From UBA940 sp031547885 (GTDB lineage Bacteria; Bacteroidota; Bacteroidia; Bacteroidales; Rikenellaceae): 64,000 bases of DNA. The translations under genes and the position numbers were made by a program. The stretch is from the NCBI GenBank assembly GCA_031547885.1, contig JAVBRO010000006.1:1-64000 (forward strand), written 5' to 3'. Of this stretch, positions 8,585-16,344 are shown piece by piece (position 1 is the stretch's first letter; each line of letters begins with the position of its first letter). Under the pieces are notes generated by a model. That model saw only the letters and a program-made list of their open reading frames with translations, did no database searches and was not told the DNA's origin.

Positions 8585-9274
8585 CTATTCGAAGGTCATT
8601 TCGACCGTGTCGCTGAACACGCGGCCGTCGTCGGCCGTCAGAGTCACAGTGAATGTGTGGGTTTTGGATAGCGTAGGCTTTTGCCGGAATTCCAAAGCTC
8701 CGAAATATCCGACAACAGCCGGAATCGGACGATAAGCAGTTACTCTATCTTCTCCGGTGAGTACCAAGTCCTCAGGGATAAGGTCTGAAACAAGTTTCTT
8801 GACAGCAGAGCCCGGATCGCCGTAGATGGGGTACACATACCCATTATCGATATATGGTTTTACAGAACTCGAAATAAAGGTCGCAATATCAGCCAGAGAT
8901 GAACCTGCGGGGTGGCGATCATCAAAATCGGCATCGCTTGTTATCTCTATCGAGACATAGTCTACCCCGGGATATGCTACATACTCTCCAGGCATCTTCA
9001 ATACAGTCCTGCAAAAGGTCATATCCCCGTGTTTCTCGCATAATGCATCGTAGGCCTCTTTTTTCTCCCCCTCATCAGTATAACCTCCAATCCAACCGTC
9101 CACGAGATTGTTAACAGTTATTCGGGCAGATTCTTTGTATGCGGTTAAAACGATGCCATCCACATCATAATACGACATCACATAGGAGCGTAAATATATC
9201 TCGGAAGGCTTTGTCACTTCCCGATAACATCCGCATAATATTAAAATAAATATTATTAATATTCTCCTTTTCAT
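8585..9274 (-). CDS. Lipoprotein of unknown function, coupled to C10 protease
   Basis: A 229-residue lipoprotein with lipobox LCGC (Cys16). I do not recognise the family. The body is soluble and mixed alpha/beta, with a C-terminal beta-rich region (THTFTVTLTADDGRVFSDTV) that looks immunoglobulin-like. Its ATG overlaps the stop of the C10 protease gene by 4 bp, so the two are almost certainly co-expressed. C10 proteases in Bacteroidales and streptococci are sometimes encoded beside a dedicated inhibitor; this protein could be such an inhibitor or an assembly partner, which is inference from position only. Confidence 0.8.
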   Translation of the reverse strand: MKRRILIIFILILCGCYREVTKPSEIYLRSYVMSYYDVDGIVLTAYKESARITVNNLVDGWIGGYTDEGEKKEAYDALCEKHGDMTFCRTVLKMPGEYVAYPGVDYVSIEITSDADFDDRHPAGSSLADIATFISSSVKPYIDNGYVYPIYGDPGSAVKKLVSDLIPEDLVLTGEDRVTAYRPIPAVVGYFGALEFRQKPTLSKTHTFTVTLTADDGRVFSDTVEMTFE

Positions 9275-10620
9275 CGCACCTTGTATTTCAATATTTTGAT
9301 CCGGCTGTTATAGTGGTTTGAGCCCGGATAGGCTGAATATGGGTCAACGCCAGGCTCAATCGTTTCGGGACCGTCTATAGTATTGAATACATCGTAACGA
9401 TAATAACCATCGCAGTGACCGAACCAGCCGAAATTGCAGTGATAGAGAGCGCGGGATACGGTCGATGAACTATGATATACACCGTTTACATATTTCTTAG
9501 TTTCTTTGTTCTGCGTCGCCGAACCGTCGATTACCCAGGCATGGCCGCCGTTATTAGAGCGTCCTTTAATATAAACCGGGAGCCTATTATTCAGCATACC
9601 TTTTATATGGTCTTCCTTATCTGTTGCTTTTTTATCTATATCGTAATAATCCGATATGCCTTTAAGATATTTTTTAGCTTTCCCTATAGAAGAATTACTG
9701 CCGTCATAATAGCTATACCCCATATTCACACCATTACCGATAGCACGGATTATTTTGGCCATATCATCACGAATCCGGATTGCATCAGGTGTAGATGCAG
9801 TAACTAGATAATTATGATTTTTTAGTTCTTCCCATGTCGATGTAACGGCACCATAATAATTGAATGTTGAAGGTGCCGGTTTCTCATTGAAAGCGATGAT
9901 TTGTGCCAAAGCAATTGCAACACAGCCAGCATACGATGTAAGACGGTCATTTCTTGGATCAACAGGACAAAACTTATTAAACGGACTGCCCTGATCCCAT
10001 TGAGTAGTAAGCAACGGCTCGATCTTTCCGGCAGCCTGGAGTGTCCAGGGGCCTTCGACATAAGTAACTGTGGGGTTGGGGTCGCCGCCAAAGCCGTCAG
10101 GAATTTCATCATACGGTTGTGTTAAACGGGCCACTCTTCCTTTGATAAAAGAATCATTCTGGGCGTATATCAGATAGTCGCCGGTGTCCTCCTCGGGCGT
10201 GTCGCCCTCGTCCCAGTCGATACAGTAGTCCTCATAGACGAACGGGTCGGGATTACCTTCCTCGCCGTAGCCGTAATTGTGGATGTCCTCGTAGCTCATC
10301 CACTCGGGAGCGTCGCCGTCAGGATCGGAACCGCTGCGAGTCTGAGGTTCGTTGGCGAGTCTGAGGTATTCTTCAAGCGTGAAAGAACCCTTTTCGGCGA
10401 TGCAGATGACTGAAGGCATGTAGACGTTCGCTCCGAGCACTGCAAAGCCTTCGTCGTTGCCGAAATTGACAAGGTAAACCCTTTCATCGGGCGATCCGGA
10501 ATCACCCTCTGTGCGGGTATGCCCTGCAAGTTGGGAAGACATCACAGTCTCCACGGTAGCAGCACGGCGGCTGCCTGCGCGGGTCTGGACGCCGTAAAGT
10601 ACATCCATCAGGCCGTACAT
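9271..10620 (-). CDS. C10-family (streptopain-like) cysteine protease, signal peptide cut off by amber codon
   Basis: The readable frame encodes 449 residues. An inhibitory Spi_C10-type prodomain lies at about 45-100 (VYLVNFGNDEGFAVLGANVY) and the mature protease follows from about residue 200. The catalytic Cys sits in SYAGCVAIALAQI and the catalytic His in NNGGHAWVIDG; the nearby YHCNFGWFGHCDGYY matches the C10 C-terminal block. ATG 10620 begins inside what should be the pro-region: reading 47 codons further upstream in the same frame gives MKKILSLIAFLAFFA, then TAG, then CVTDGREP, i.e. a lipoprotein signal interrupted at the residue before the lipid-modified Cys. Unless the amber codon is suppressed or is a sequence error, the product would lack an export signal and be cytoplasmic or unexpressed. 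The downstream lipoprotein overlaps by 4 bp. Confidence 0.8.
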   Translation of the reverse strand: MYGLMDVLYGVQTRAGSRRAATVETVMSSQLAGHTRTEGDSGSPDERVYLVNFGNDEGFAVLGANVYMPSVICIAEKGSFTLEEYLRLANEPQTRSGSDPDGDAPEWMSYEDIHNYGYGEEGNPDPFVYEDYCIDWDEGDTPEEDTGDYLIYAQNDSFIKGRVARLTQPYDEIPDGFGGDPNPTVTYVEGPWTLQAAGKIEPLLTTQWDQGSPFNKFCPVDPRNDRLTSYAGCVAIALAQIIAFNEKPAPSTFNYYGAVTSTWEELKNHNYLVTASTPDAIRIRDDMAKIIRAIGNGVNMGYSYYDGSNSSIGKAKKYLKGISDYYDIDKKATDKEDHIKGMLNNRLPVYIKGRSNNGGHAWVIDGSATQNKETKKYVNGVYHSSSTVSRALYHCNFGWFGHCDGYYRYDVFNTIDGPETIEPGVDPYSAYPGSNHYNSRIKILKYKVR

Positions 10621-10761
10621 CTCGTCCAGAGCTTTGTCAACAGGGACGACGAGGGGATTGGCGGCAACGGGGTCGGATGCGCCGGAAACCGGTTCGCGGC
10701 CATCCGTAACGCACTACGCGAAAAAAGCCAAAAACGCGATCAGAGACAAAATCTTTTTCAT
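10621..10761 (-). other. Detached 5' part of the C10 protease gene (signal peptide with in-frame TAG)
   Basis: ATG at 10761-10759 opens MKKILSLIAFLAFFA; codon 16 is TAG (10716-10714); codon 17 is TGC (Cys), and the frame stays open into the protease at 10620. A single C-to-A change in TCG (Ser) would create the TAG and would restore the lipobox FFASC. Length and spacing are otherwise normal, so this is a point nonsense change rather than a frameshift or deletion. Confidence 0.8.
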
Positions 10762-10885
10762 AAGCAATATATTTAAGAGGGTTGGTTTTTGTAAAGTTAA
10801 AATATATATTCCTGATTTCCAACACCTGCGCCCGAATGCGTTAAAGATAAAACCGGACAGAGTATTGTAGAGTGCATGCCAAAAT

Positions 10886-10912
10886 AAAAAGGGACCCCAA
10901 CGGGTCCCTTTT
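10886..10912 (-). terminator. Intrinsic terminator of the cold-shock gene
   Basis: AAAAGGGACCC/GGGTCCCTTTT with a four-base loop, followed on the minus strand by TTATTTTGG, about 55 bp past the stop of the gene at 10968. Confidence 0.85.
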
Positions 10913-10967
10913 CAGTATAAAGCTATAGCCGGTGCGGCGCGCGCACCCTAATATTGCGGGAAAAGAT

Positions 10968-11168
10968 TTACTTTACAGCGACAACATTGATAGCCTGAGG
11001 GCCTTTCTTGCCTTCGTCGAGGTCGAACTCTACAGCCTGGTCCTGTTCGAGGCCACGGAAACCGTCGCCCTGGATGCCGGTGTAGTGAACGAATACGTCC
11101 TGACCTTCTTCGGTCGTCACAAAGCCATAACCTTTAGCCGTGTCGAACCATTTTACTTTGCCTGTCAT
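10968..11168 (-). CDS. Cold-shock domain protein
   Basis: A 66-residue CspA-type single-strand nucleic-acid binding protein. RNP1 (KGYGFVTTE) and RNP2 (DVFVHYTGI) motifs are intact, and the length matches the family. The start at 11168 is fixed by the invariant MTGKVKWFD opening; longer in-frame starts upstream encode no family sequence. A leader of some 85-90 nt is plausible from a TAACTTTTG sequence near 11252-11260, in keeping with the long leaders that regulate cold-shock genes, but that promoter is uncertain. A strong terminator follows. Confidence 0.97.
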   Translation of the reverse strand: MTGKVKWFDTAKGYGFVTTEEGQDVFVHYTGIQGDGFRGLEQDQAVEFDLDEGKKGPQAINVVAVK

Positions 11169-11276
11169 AACAGATAAAAAATGTATTAAAAAATAAATAC
11201 GGGAACCCCCTGTTTGGGACAGCGATGTTACCTTAACACGGCAAAGAAACACAAAAGTTATTGATTTCCAAAATAA

Positions 11277-12203
11277 TCAGACGTTTTTTTCACCCGAAAC
11301 CACTTTTTTGATCCTTTCGAGGCCGGTGCGCAGGAGCGGAGTCCCTGCAAAAATGCGGCTGAATTCATCCTCTTCCATCGACAGCCAACGCTCCGCGGGA
11401 AGATCCGCCGGGTCGAGAACAGGGTCGAAAGCGGGGTTCTCGTGCTTCGGGCGCGCCCTGTTCCACGGGCAGACGTTCTGGCACTCGTCGCAGCCGTAGA
11501 TCCATCCGTGGAGTTCCGCAGCGGCGGGTTCGCGGACTTTTTCTATGGTGAGCGCCGAAATGCAGCGGCCGGTGTTTATCGTATGCGCACGCGGTATCGC
11601 CCCGGCCGGACACATCTCCATGCACCGCCGGCATTCGCCACACCCGGGGCCTTCGTAAGGGGCGTCGTAACGGTCGCATTCCGCATCTATGACGAGTTCG
11701 CCCAGCAGCAGGAACGAACCGTAATCGGGATTCACCAGCAGAGAGTTGCGGCCTATCCAACCGAGCCCTGCCTCGGCAGCCCAGGCTTTTTCGAGGATGG
11801 CGGAAGTGTCGCAGAAAGCGCGTCCTGAGACATCCGGGATATCAGCCTTCAACCGTCCGAGCATCTCCGTCAGCATGGCATTGATTTTGGGCTGGTATTT
11901 GGTTGAAAGGGCATACGAACAGATTTTCGGACCGGGAAAACCGTCCGGATATCCCCCGCTGTAGCGGTTGCGGTAGTTGACGGCGCAGACAATAACGCTC
12001 CGTGCCCCCGGAACGAGATATGACGGATCGAGGCGCCGCTGGGGACGGTCGGCAAGGTAATGCAGCGCGCGGTCTCCGCTCGCCTCAAGTCCGGCGGCGA
12101 AACGGGGGGCGTATTCATCCAGCACCCTTGCGGACGCGATGCCGCAAAGCGTGAATCCCGCCTCCGCAGCGTACTTTTTTATGTTATCCGAGTGCAGCTT
12201 CAT
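11277..12203 (-). CDS. queG: Epoxyqueuosine reductase
   Basis: QueG carries out the last step of queuosine synthesis, reducing epoxyqueuosine to queuosine in the tRNA wobble position, using cobalamin and two 4Fe-4S clusters. The 308-residue protein shows the N-terminal corrinoid-binding reductase region and two cluster motifs: GECRRCMEMCPAGAIP around residue 185 and CDECQNVCPWN around 238. The start at 12203 (MKLHSDNIKKYAAEAGF) is preferred over an in-frame start seven codons upstream because the TAGTTTTG box falls between the two. A pduO-type cobalamin adenosyltransferase lies elsewhere in the window, consistent with B12 use. It is shorter than E. coli QueG and has no C-terminal HEAT repeats. 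Confidence 0.95.
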   Translation of the reverse strand: MKLHSDNIKKYAAEAGFTLCGIASARVLDEYAPRFAAGLEASGDRALHYLADRPQRRLDPSYLVPGARSVIVCAVNYRNRYSGGYPDGFPGPKICSYALSTKYQPKINAMLTEMLGRLKADIPDVSGRAFCDTSAILEKAWAAEAGLGWIGRNSLLVNPDYGSFLLLGELVIDAECDRYDAPYEGPGCGECRRCMEMCPAGAIPRAHTINTGRCISALTIEKVREPAAAELHGWIYGCDECQNVCPWNRARPKHENPAFDPVLDPADLPAERWLSMEEDEFSRIFAGTPLLRTGLERIKKVVSGEKNV

Positions 12204-12212
12204 TTTATGGTA

Positions 12213-12220
12213 CAAAACTA
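12213..12220 (-). promoter_or_regulatory. -7 box for queG (TAGTTTTG)
   Basis: TAGTTTTG on the minus strand fits TAnnTTTG and ends 9 bp before the queG ATG, leaving a leader of only a few nucleotides. Confidence 0.45.
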
Positions 12221-12291
12221 ACAATAATTCGATTTTTTAACGTTACTTTTAAATAATATGGGATGCGCCTCGGACAAGCAAAATAAATTTA

Positions 12292-13030
12292 GGTTCAAAC
12301 CTAGTTAAGTTTATTTTTTCGTAGTTCTTTGAGTAAAATTAGATAAATATTTTGGTTTCGATAATTGTACCTGAACTCGCACTCTTTTATGTGTAAATAG
12401 AAGGTGTGTTTATGTACCCCTCTGAACTTTGCGAGCCTTACTTTGCATAGTCCCCAGAAGTTCTCGATCCCATTAATATGTTTGTGTCCAACAGCAAATT
12501 CGTTTTCGCCGTGCTTGACGCGATAATGCCTTTTATACCCGTAATTAACAAGACCGTCATAGGTCTTAAAACCATCGGAATAAATTACTGCATCGGTGTC
12601 TGCTTTGCCCTTAATAATGGGCAACAGTTCACTCACAGAGCAGTTTTTGACAACCTGGGTATAAACCTTATCGCCTCGTTTAAGCATCCCGAAAACAGGG
12701 ATCTTACCCTTGGCTCCCCGCCCTCGGATCCCGCGTACACGACGCGCTCCGAAGTAGCTCTCATCGAGTTCGACCTCGCCGTTTGTGAACGGACTTTCCG
12801 CCTCACAAAGCTCGGCGATGCGCTCTCGAAGTTTGTTATAAATGTTGTTGACCGTGTCCTGATTTAAGCCTGCAAATTCAGCTGTCTTTTTTGCTTCCAG
12901 ATCAAGGCAAAAAAGACGTAAAACTGTCCTGAATTTCTCGTCAGAAATCTTGGCGCGAAAAAAATACTTGTTACTCATTAATCCAAAGATAGTTAAATAG
13001 TATTTATTACTACTTAACTAGGTTTGAACC
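12292..13030 (-). mobile_element. Complete IS1595-family insertion sequence
   Basis: A 739-bp element bounded by perfect 19-bp inverted repeats: GGTTCAAACCTAGTTAAGT at 12292-12310 and its complement at 13012-13030. An 8-bp direct repeat TAAATTTA flanks it (12284-12291 and 13031-13038), matching the 8-bp target duplication known for the IS1595 family, whose ends usually begin GG. It carries one transposase gene whose TAG stop lies inside the left repeat. It sits in the divergent intergenic region between queG and the acyl-CoA ligase gene, about 70 bp short of the latter's promoter, so neither neighbour is broken. Confidence 0.9.
12301..12978 (-). CDS. IS1595 (ISXO2-like) DDE transposase
   Basis: A 225-residue transposase with an N-terminal helix-turn-helix region (about 10-60) and an ISXO2-like DDE domain. 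Candidate catalytic acidic residues are the Asp in GEVELDESYFG, the Asp in IYSDGFKTYDG, and the Glu/Asn block HINGIENFWGLCKVRLAKFRG. The reading frame is intact and fills the element between its inverted repeats. It lacks the N-terminal zinc ribbon of longer family members. Its lower GC content than flanking genes suggests acquisition from elsewhere. Confidence 0.93.
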   Translation of the reverse strand: MSNKYFFRAKISDEKFRTVLRLFCLDLEAKKTAEFAGLNQDTVNNIYNKLRERIAELCEAESPFTNGEVELDESYFGARRVRGIRGRGAKGKIPVFGMLKRGDKVYTQVVKNCSVSELLPIIKGKADTDAVIYSDGFKTYDGLVNYGYKRHYRVKHGENEFAVGHKHINGIENFWGLCKVRLAKFRGVHKHTFYLHIKECEFRYNYRNQNIYLILLKELRKNKLN

Positions 13031-13102
13031 TAAATTTAATTGCATTGAACTTTACAACGCTCTGGATCGCAAATAAATTTGCGTCCTCTCGCTTAATAAA
13101 GT

Positions 13103-13133
13103 TTTGCTTGTCTCTCGACTTTCACTATATTTG
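13103..13133 (+). promoter_or_regulatory. Promoter of the acyl-CoA ligase gene (TTTG-N19-TATATTTG)
   Basis: TTTG at 13103-13106, a 19-bp spacer and TATATTTG at 13126-13133 match the Bacteroidota primary sigma consensus fully. Transcription should start near 13137, about 21 nt before the ATG. The insertion sequence ends upstream at 13030, leaving this promoter intact. Confidence 0.8.
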
Positions 13134-13157
13134 TAGAATATTATAGATTGGAGTATT

Positions 13158-14798
13158 ATGGCCTCGACGTTAGCCGAGATATATAAAAACAGTATAGATA
13201 AATACGCCGAGCGCGTCTCACACGCCATGTTCGAGCGCGAGAAGGTGACGTTCCGCGAATTCGGGGAGCGGGCCGAGGCGGTGCGGGAGATGCTGCTCGA
13301 CGCCGGGCTTTCGGCCGGCGACAAGGTGGCCCTGCTGAGCAGCAGCATGCCCAACTGGCCGGTCTGTTATTTCGCGGTGGTATCGGCGGGGATGATCGTC
13401 ATCCCGATCCTGCCCGGATTCTCGGGCGAGGAGTTCGACCAGATCATCGCCCACTCCGATTCGAAGGCCCTTCTGGTGTCGGACAAGCTATACACCAAAC
13501 TCTCGAAGGAGACCCTCGAAAGCCAGAATATAGTCATCCGCACGAAGAATCTGGGCATCATCCACAAGAAAGAGGATATGGTGCGCGGTAAGGGCAAAGA
13601 ACCCGCTCCGGAAGATACGGCGGCGATAATCTACACCTCGGGCACAACCGCTTCGCCCAAAGGGGTGATGCTGTCGCACGGTGCCTTGGCGGCCCAGATC
13701 GACATCTGCTACGACGTGTTCCCGATCTCGAAGGATGACGTTTTCCTATCCATCCTGCCGCTGTCGCACACCTATGAATGTTCGCTCGGAATGCTTTTCC
13801 CGTTCACCTACGGATCTACGGTAGTGTACCTCGACCGACCGCCCACGACTTCGACGCTCATTCCGGCGATGCGCGAGATCCGCCCCACGATCATGCTGAG
13901 CGTTCCGCTCATCATGGACAAGCTCTACAAGACGCAGGTGCTTGCTAAGTTTACCAAAAACGCGGTTTGGAGAGCGTTCTATTCAAAGGCGTTTTTCCGC
14001 AGGCAGTTGCACAGCTTGGCCGGAAAAAGGCTTTACAAGATATTCGGCGGCCGGATACGCTTCTTCGGAATAGGCGGTGCGAAACTCGACACCCAGACTG
14101 AAAAATTCCTCTTAGAAGCCAAATTCCCCTATGCGATCGGCTACGGACTGACCGAAACGGGTCCGCTGCTTGCCGGTGCCGCTCCGGATGTGGTAAGGTT
14201 AGGTTCGACCGGTCCCGCAGTAATGAACGTGACGCTGAAACTGTCGGACGTCAACGAGAACGGCGACGGGGAGTTGATCGCGCTGTCGCCCTGCGTGATG
14301 CAGGGATACTACAAGAATCCGGAGAAAACCGCCGAGGCGTTCACGGCCGACGGCTGGTTCCGCACCAACGACCTCGCATATATAGCCGACGACGGGTTCG
14401 TATTCATAAAAGGCAGGCTCAACAGCATGCTGGTCTCGTCGACCGGCGAGAACATCTACCCCGAAGAGATAGAGAGTATCCTCAACAGTCTTGTCTATGT
14501 GAGCGACTCGCTGGTGACCGCAGACCAGAAAGGGAAGCTTATCGCGCTGGTACAGTTCAATTACGACGAACTGGAGCAGAAATACTACGATTTCAAGGAG
14601 AACCTCTCCAACAAGATGGACGAGATACGCAATGACGTCAAGAACTACGTCAACTCGAAAGTGGCGAGTTTTTCGAAGATAGCCGAAGTCGAGGAGCAGA
14701 AAGAGGAGTTCCAGAAAACCCCGTCGCTCAAAATAAAGCGCTTTATGTACAACCGTAAAGAGTCGGCGGCGGGACAGGCGGGAAAAGGCCAGAAATAG
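13158..14798 (+). CDS. AMP-forming long-chain acyl-CoA ligase
   Basis: A 546-residue ANL-superfamily enzyme that adenylates a carboxylate, probably a fatty acid, and transfers it to CoA. The P-loop-like signature YTSGTTASPKGVMLSHGAL is near residues 157-175, the A5-type motif GYGLTETGP near 328-336, and the late motif GWFRTNDLAYIADDGFVFIKGR near 395-416. The final 70 residues replace the usual short C-terminal cap with a charged, coiled-coil-like segment (EQKYYDFKENLSNKMDEIRN) and a Gly/Gln-rich tail. A complete promoter and a strong terminator bracket it, so it is monocistronic. Substrate chain length cannot be set from sequence. Confidence 0.93.
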   Translation: MASTLAEIYKNSIDKYAERVSHAMFEREKVTFREFGERAEAVREMLLDAGLSAGDKVALLSSSMPNWPVCYFAVVSAGMIVIPILPGFSGEEFDQIIAHSDSKALLVSDKLYTKLSKETLESQNIVIRTKNLGIIHKKEDMVRGKGKEPAPEDTAAIIYTSGTTASPKGVMLSHGALAAQIDICYDVFPISKDDVFLSILPLSHTYECSLGMLFPFTYGSTVVYLDRPPTTSTLIPAMREIRPTIMLSVPLIMDKLYKTQVLAKFTKNAVWRAFYSKAFFRRQLHSLAGKRLYKIFGGRIRFFGIGGAKLDTQTEKFLLEAKFPYAIGYGLTETGPLLAGAAPDVVRLGSTGPAVMNVTLKLSDVNENGDGELIALSPCVMQGYYKNPEKTAEAFTADGWFRTNDLAYIADDGFVFIKGRLNSMLVSSTGENIYPEEIESILNSLVYVSDSLVTADQKGKLIALVQFNYDELEQKYYDFKENLSNKMDEIRNDVKNYVNSKVASFSKIAEVEEQKEEFQKTPSLKIKRFMYNRKESAAGQAGKGQK

Positions 14799-14851
14799 AA
14801 AAAACAGGACAATTAGCGCCGTCAGGCGAGGTTCACCGCGTCAAAAATAAG

Positions 14852-14882
14852 AATCACCGCGTCAAAAACGCGGTGATTTTTT
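14852..14882 (+). terminator. Intrinsic terminator of the acyl-CoA ligase gene
   Basis: AATCACCGCGT/ACGCGGTGATT stem with CAAAA loop and a run of six Ts. Just upstream, TTCACCGCGTCAAAAATA at 14832 repeats the left arm, a partial duplication that could compete for pairing. Confidence 0.9.
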
Positions 14883-15016
14883 CGTAAATAAACAACATCT
14901 TGCCAAAAATCTATACTTCAATATTTTGCAGTTCCGTTTTTTATACTAATTTTGACTCGTTACAAGCCAATTCAACTCGACCAATTTTTTACTAACCAAT
15001 TTAAATTTTTCCTACA

Positions 15017-15442
15017 ATGGCAAAACAACTCAAGGAACTCGTCCTTTTCGAAGGCGAAAAAGTGCTGTACCAGGTGGAAGGCAATGCTTACACAGACTCT
15101 TCGAACCCGTTTGACAAGCTCATCATGTTTTTCGTCAAGATCATCTGGCTCATCATGGGCATAAAACTCAAAACCTACATGGTTGCGACCGACAGGCGCA
15201 TCATTCAGGTGGATAAGAGAACTATCCTGTGGGGTATGATCACTGGCAACGTTTCCGTCATCACCCTCAACAAGAGGACCGTCCAGAGCGTAGGTTACGC
15301 ACATGTGGTACGCTGGTTCGTCATCAGGACATCCTATTTCATTCTTGCCAACATGACGTCGGTAATCCACATCACATACAAGGGCAACCGCGACGAACTC
15401 GGCAACATCGTTGCTGAATTCAGCCGTCTGGTTTCCGAATAG
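15017..15442 (+). CDS. Small PH-domain (bPH2-type) protein
   Basis: A 141-residue protein resembling bacterial pleckstrin-homology (bPH2/YdbT-like) proteins: the segment YMVATDRRIIQVDKRTILWG matches the TxxRi pattern of that family. One hydrophobic segment around residues 37-50 (MFFVKIIWLIMGIKL) could touch the membrane. No signal peptide. Start ATG at 15017 gives MAKQLKELVLFEGE, the usual family opening. It is single, with an AT-rich upstream region and a terminator. The function of such domains in bacteria is unclear; a membrane or stress-related scaffold is a guess. Confidence 0.8.
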   Translation: MAKQLKELVLFEGEKVLYQVEGNAYTDSSNPFDKLIMFFVKIIWLIMGIKLKTYMVATDRRIIQVDKRTILWGMITGNVSVITLNKRTVQSVGYAHVVRWFVIRTSYFILANMTSVIHITYKGNRDELGNIVAEFSRLVSE

Positions 15443-15462
15443 TCAATCTTACAGTGACTGCA

Positions 15463-15492
15463 GGGCCGCTCTTACTGGAGCGGCCTTTTTTT
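15463..15492 (+). terminator. Intrinsic terminator after the PH-domain gene
   Basis: GGGCCGCTC/GAGCGGCC stem with TTACTG loop and a run of seven Ts. Confidence 0.9.
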
Positions 15493-15595
15493 GTTGTCCT
15501 CAAAAAAACATTATCCGCCAAAACCCCTCTCGCACTCCCAAAACCCCGCATATCATATTATTTTCACACAATATATTCTAAAACGGTATTATGTA

Positions 15596-15626
15596 TTGCA
15601 TAGTATTATTTTTATATTTATATTTG
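15596..15626 (+). promoter_or_regulatory. Promoter of the DUF975 gene (TTG-N20-TATATTTG)
   Basis: TTG at 15596-15598 and TATATTTG at 15619-15626, 20 bp apart, precede the ATG at 15662 by about 35 bp. Confidence 0.65.
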
Positions 15627-15661
15627 CAGTATGAAATCATAAACAGCTAATTCATCCGATT

Positions 15662-16225
15662 ATGACTCCGAACGTAGAAATCATGAGAAGCGCCAAAGCC
15701 ATCCTGCGGGAAAAGTGGGATTATTCGGCACTCACCACCCTTGTAATGGTATTGATAACGGGCATATTCCCGTTCCTGCTGGCCGGGCCGCTCATGCTCG
15801 GCTTCATCATCTACCTGAAAAGGCTGAGGGACGACCGCGAAAACGCCAGGCTCGAGGTTATTTTCGACGGATTCAACGATTTCGGCCGTGCGTTCGTCGC
15901 AACCCTGCTCATCGGCATTTTCGTCTTCCTGTGGAGCCTGCTGCTCATCATTCCGGGCCTCGTGATGAGCATAGCCTGGTCGATGACGATGTTCGTTATC
16001 GCAGAGGACAGGAACATCTCGGCGATGGACGCCATGCGCCGCAGCCGCGATATGATGACCGGCTACAAATGGAAATTTTTCTGCCTGAACCTGCGTTTTA
16101 TCGGCTGGGTACTGCTGGTCATCGTTACGCTCGGCATCGCAAGCTTCTGGTTCGAACCATATATGCGTATGAGCTACCTGCAGTTCTACGAAGACATAAA
16201 GGCCGATTACAACAATCGCAAATAA
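15662..16225 (+). CDS. DUF975-family integral membrane protein
   Basis: A 187-residue membrane protein with about four hydrophobic helices: residues 26-48, 78-100 (a long pair in FVATLLIGIFVFLWSLLLII) and 140-165. The C-terminal phrases AEDRNISAMDAMRRSRDMM and GYKWKFFCLNLRFIGW, followed by the WFEPYM and YEDIK elements, are the characteristic end of DUF975 proteins. The function of the family is unknown. It is preceded by its own promoter and followed by AAATTTGGAG-type short repeats at 16227-16260. Confidence 0.85.
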   Translation: MTPNVEIMRSAKAILREKWDYSALTTLVMVLITGIFPFLLAGPLMLGFIIYLKRLRDDRENARLEVIFDGFNDFGRAFVATLLIGIFVFLWSLLLIIPGLVMSIAWSMTMFVIAEDRNISAMDAMRRSRDMMTGYKWKFFCLNLRFIGWVLLVIVTLGIASFWFEPYMRMSYLQFYEDIKADYNNRK

Positions 16226-16312
16226 TTTGAAAATTTGGAGATTTGGAGATTTGAAAATAAAAGAATTGTCGCGCAGCGACACCTTCGACTCATGACTTAT
16301 GACAACACAATG

Positions 16313-16337
16313 AAAAACCGGCATTCAGCCGGTTTTT
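16313..16337 (-). terminator. Intrinsic terminator of the DUF2723 gene
   Basis: AAAAACCGGC/GCCGGTTTTT, a 10-bp stem with ATTCA loop, just past the stop codon of the gene at 16345 on the minus strand. It may act in both directions. Confidence 0.85.
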
Positions 16338-16344
16338 CATTGTA

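Noticed and set aside
10637..10825. Frameshift as the cause of the broken C10 signal peptide
   Set aside because: Reading from ATG 10761 stays in frame with the protease; only the TAG interrupts it, so a nonsense change fits better.
12285..13037. A 26-bp inverted repeat (AAATTT included) as the insertion-sequence ends
   Set aside because: AAATTT is palindromic and part of the 8-bp direct repeat TAAATTTA. Placing the ends at GGTTCAAACC gives both a family-like GG end and an 8-bp target duplication.
12273..13112. GACAAGCAAAA inverted pair flanking the insertion sequence as a recombination site
   Set aside because: Only 11 bp, and the right copy overlaps the -33 box of the acyl-CoA ligase promoter, so shared promoter sequence explains it.
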